A stretch of 5,588 nucleotides of DNA from Burkholderiales bacterium (lineage in GTDB: Bacteria; Pseudomonadota; Gammaproteobacteria; Burkholderiales; SG8-39). Under the pieces are notes generated by a model. It was not told where the DNA came from and searched no databases. It was given only the letters and a program-made list of their open reading frames with translations. Position 1 is the stretch's first letter, and each line of letters opens with the position of its first letter. The stretch lies in the NCBI GenBank assembly GCA_027457185.1, contig DAIDTN010000034.1, forward strand, positions 1 to 5,588, read 5' to 3'. Of this stretch, positions 4,767 through 5,588 are shown one piece after another. A program made the position numbers and the translations under genes.

Positions 4767-5588
4767 ATGCCCCATATCACTGCTGACGACGGCGTCAAGC
4801 TGTATTACGAAGAAACCGGCGCGGGAACACCGATCCTGTTCGTGCACGAATTCATGGGGGAGTACCGTAGCTGGGAAGCGCAGCTGCGCTATTTCTCGCG
4901 GCGCTATCGCTGCATCGCCTACAACGCGCGCGGCTATCCGCCCTCGGACGTGCCGGAAAAGATCGGAGACTATGACTTCGAGCACCAGCGCGCCGACATC
5001 CTGGCTATGCTCAACGGCCTGCATATCGACAAGGCGCACATCGTCGGGTTGTCGATGGGCGCGTTTGCGACGTTCTATTTCGGCATGCAGTGGCCCGAGC
5101 GCGCGCTGTCGCTTACGCTCGCTGGCGTCGGCTCGGGATCCATGCCCGATTCGCGCGCAAGGTTCAAGCAGGAGTCGGAAGCGGCGGCCGACCAGCTCCT
5201 GGCTGGAGGCTGGGAGAAGAGCGCGGGCACGCGCGGCGAATCGCCGACGCGGGTGCAGCTGCAAAACAAGAATCCACGCGGTTTCGCCGAGTTCATCGAG
5301 CTGGTAAAGCGGCATTCTGGCAAGGGTTCCGCGCTGACGCTCAAGGGCTACCAGGCGCTGCGCCCCTCGCTCGGTGATTTCGACGCACAGATGACGAAGT
5401 GCCGGGTGCCTACGCTGATCATCAGCGGGGACGAGGACGAGCCCTGCCTGGATGCATCGCTCCTGCTCAAGCGCCGCATGCCCTCTGCCGGCCTGGTGCT
5501 GATGCCGCAGACCGGACACGCGTGCAACCTGGAGGAGCCGGAGCTGTTCAATATGCTGTGCGAGAAGTTCTTCCATCAGGTCGAGTCG
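4767..5588 (+). CDS. Alpha/beta hydrolase fold protein; 3' end outside window
   Basis: The 274 visible residues start MPHITADDGVKLYYEETGAG and cover nearly a full alpha/beta hydrolase. The nucleophile elbow is GLSMG with Ser96, the acid is probably Asp224 in ISGDEDEP, and the base is His251 in TGHACNLEEPELF, so the triad is complete. The oxyanion region reads VHEFMG (26-31) where most relatives have HG, with Glu28 replacing Gly. Other family features are YNARGYPPSD (52-61) and a cap region at about 125-205. The ATG at 4767 follows AAAGGA (4755-4760) by six bases. No signal peptide is seen, so it should be cytoplasmic. It likely hydrolyses an ester, lactone, thioester or C-C bond; the substrate cannot be told. 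The frame is open at the window edge, but typical length suggests few residues are missing. Position near the acyl-CoA operon suggests, but does not prove, a shared pathway. Confidence 0.9.
   Translation, partial: MPHITADDGVKLYYEETGAGTPILFVHEFMGEYRSWEAQLRYFSRRYRCIAYNARGYPPSDVPEKIGDYDFEHQRADILAMLNGLHIDKAHIVGLSMGAFATFYFGMQWPERALSLTLAGVGSGSMPDSRARFKQESEAAADQLLAGGWEKSAGTRGESPTRVQLQNKNPRGFAEFIELVKRHSGKGSALTLKGYQALRPSLGDFDAQMTKCRVPTLIISGDEDEPCLDASLLLKRRMPSAGLVLMPQTGHACNLEEPELFNMLCEKFFHQVES

Noticed and set aside
4587..5576. 329-codon minus-strand reading frame opposite the hydrolase
   Set aside because: It overlaps the 3' end of the glutaredoxin-like gene and the whole hydrolase, with Arg/His/Ala-rich low-information sequence.

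Overview
The window comes from a GC-rich bacterial chromosome. Gene order, protein style and the close resemblance of the alpha/beta hydrolase and thiolase to proteins I associate with Burkholderiales point to a betaproteobacterium, but this is inferred from memory of the families and not proven by a marker gene. There is no rRNA, tRNA, CRISPR array, insertion sequence or phage gene.

Layout. The left three quarters (1-4093) is one tightly packed minus-strand gene cluster, read from right to left: a GntR/FCD-type transcriptional regulator (TTG start at 4093), a FAS1-like/MaoC-N hotdog protein without catalytic residues, a MaoC hotdog hydratase with the Asp/His dyad, an SCP2-like thiolase, and an acyl-CoA synthetase that runs off the left edge. 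The gaps are 14, 9, 54 and 71 bases, and each structural gene has its own Shine-Dalgarno sequence, so a single operon is likely. From about 4301 rightwards two genes run on the plus strand: a 124-residue glutaredoxin-fold protein with no cysteine at all, and an alpha/beta hydrolase that runs off the right edge. The 207-base region 4094-4300 between the two divergent groups holds the control signals: two GntR-like dyads and at least one candidate promoter for the minus-strand operon.

How the genes may work together. The synthetase would activate an unknown carboxylic acid to its CoA thioester, the paired hotdog proteins would hydrate an enoyl-CoA as a heteromer, and the thiolase would cleave the chain. 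No acyl-CoA dehydrogenase or 3-hydroxyacyl-CoA dehydrogenase is present in the window, so either those steps come from elsewhere or the thiolase-like enzyme acts directly on the hydrated product. The regulator, as first gene of the operon with a dyad over its own promoter, is probably autoregulated and ligand-responsive. The substrate cannot be read from the sequence.

The most unusual item is the glutaredoxin-like protein, in which the CPYC position reads Asn-Pro-Phe-Pro while the cis-proline and GG motifs are kept.
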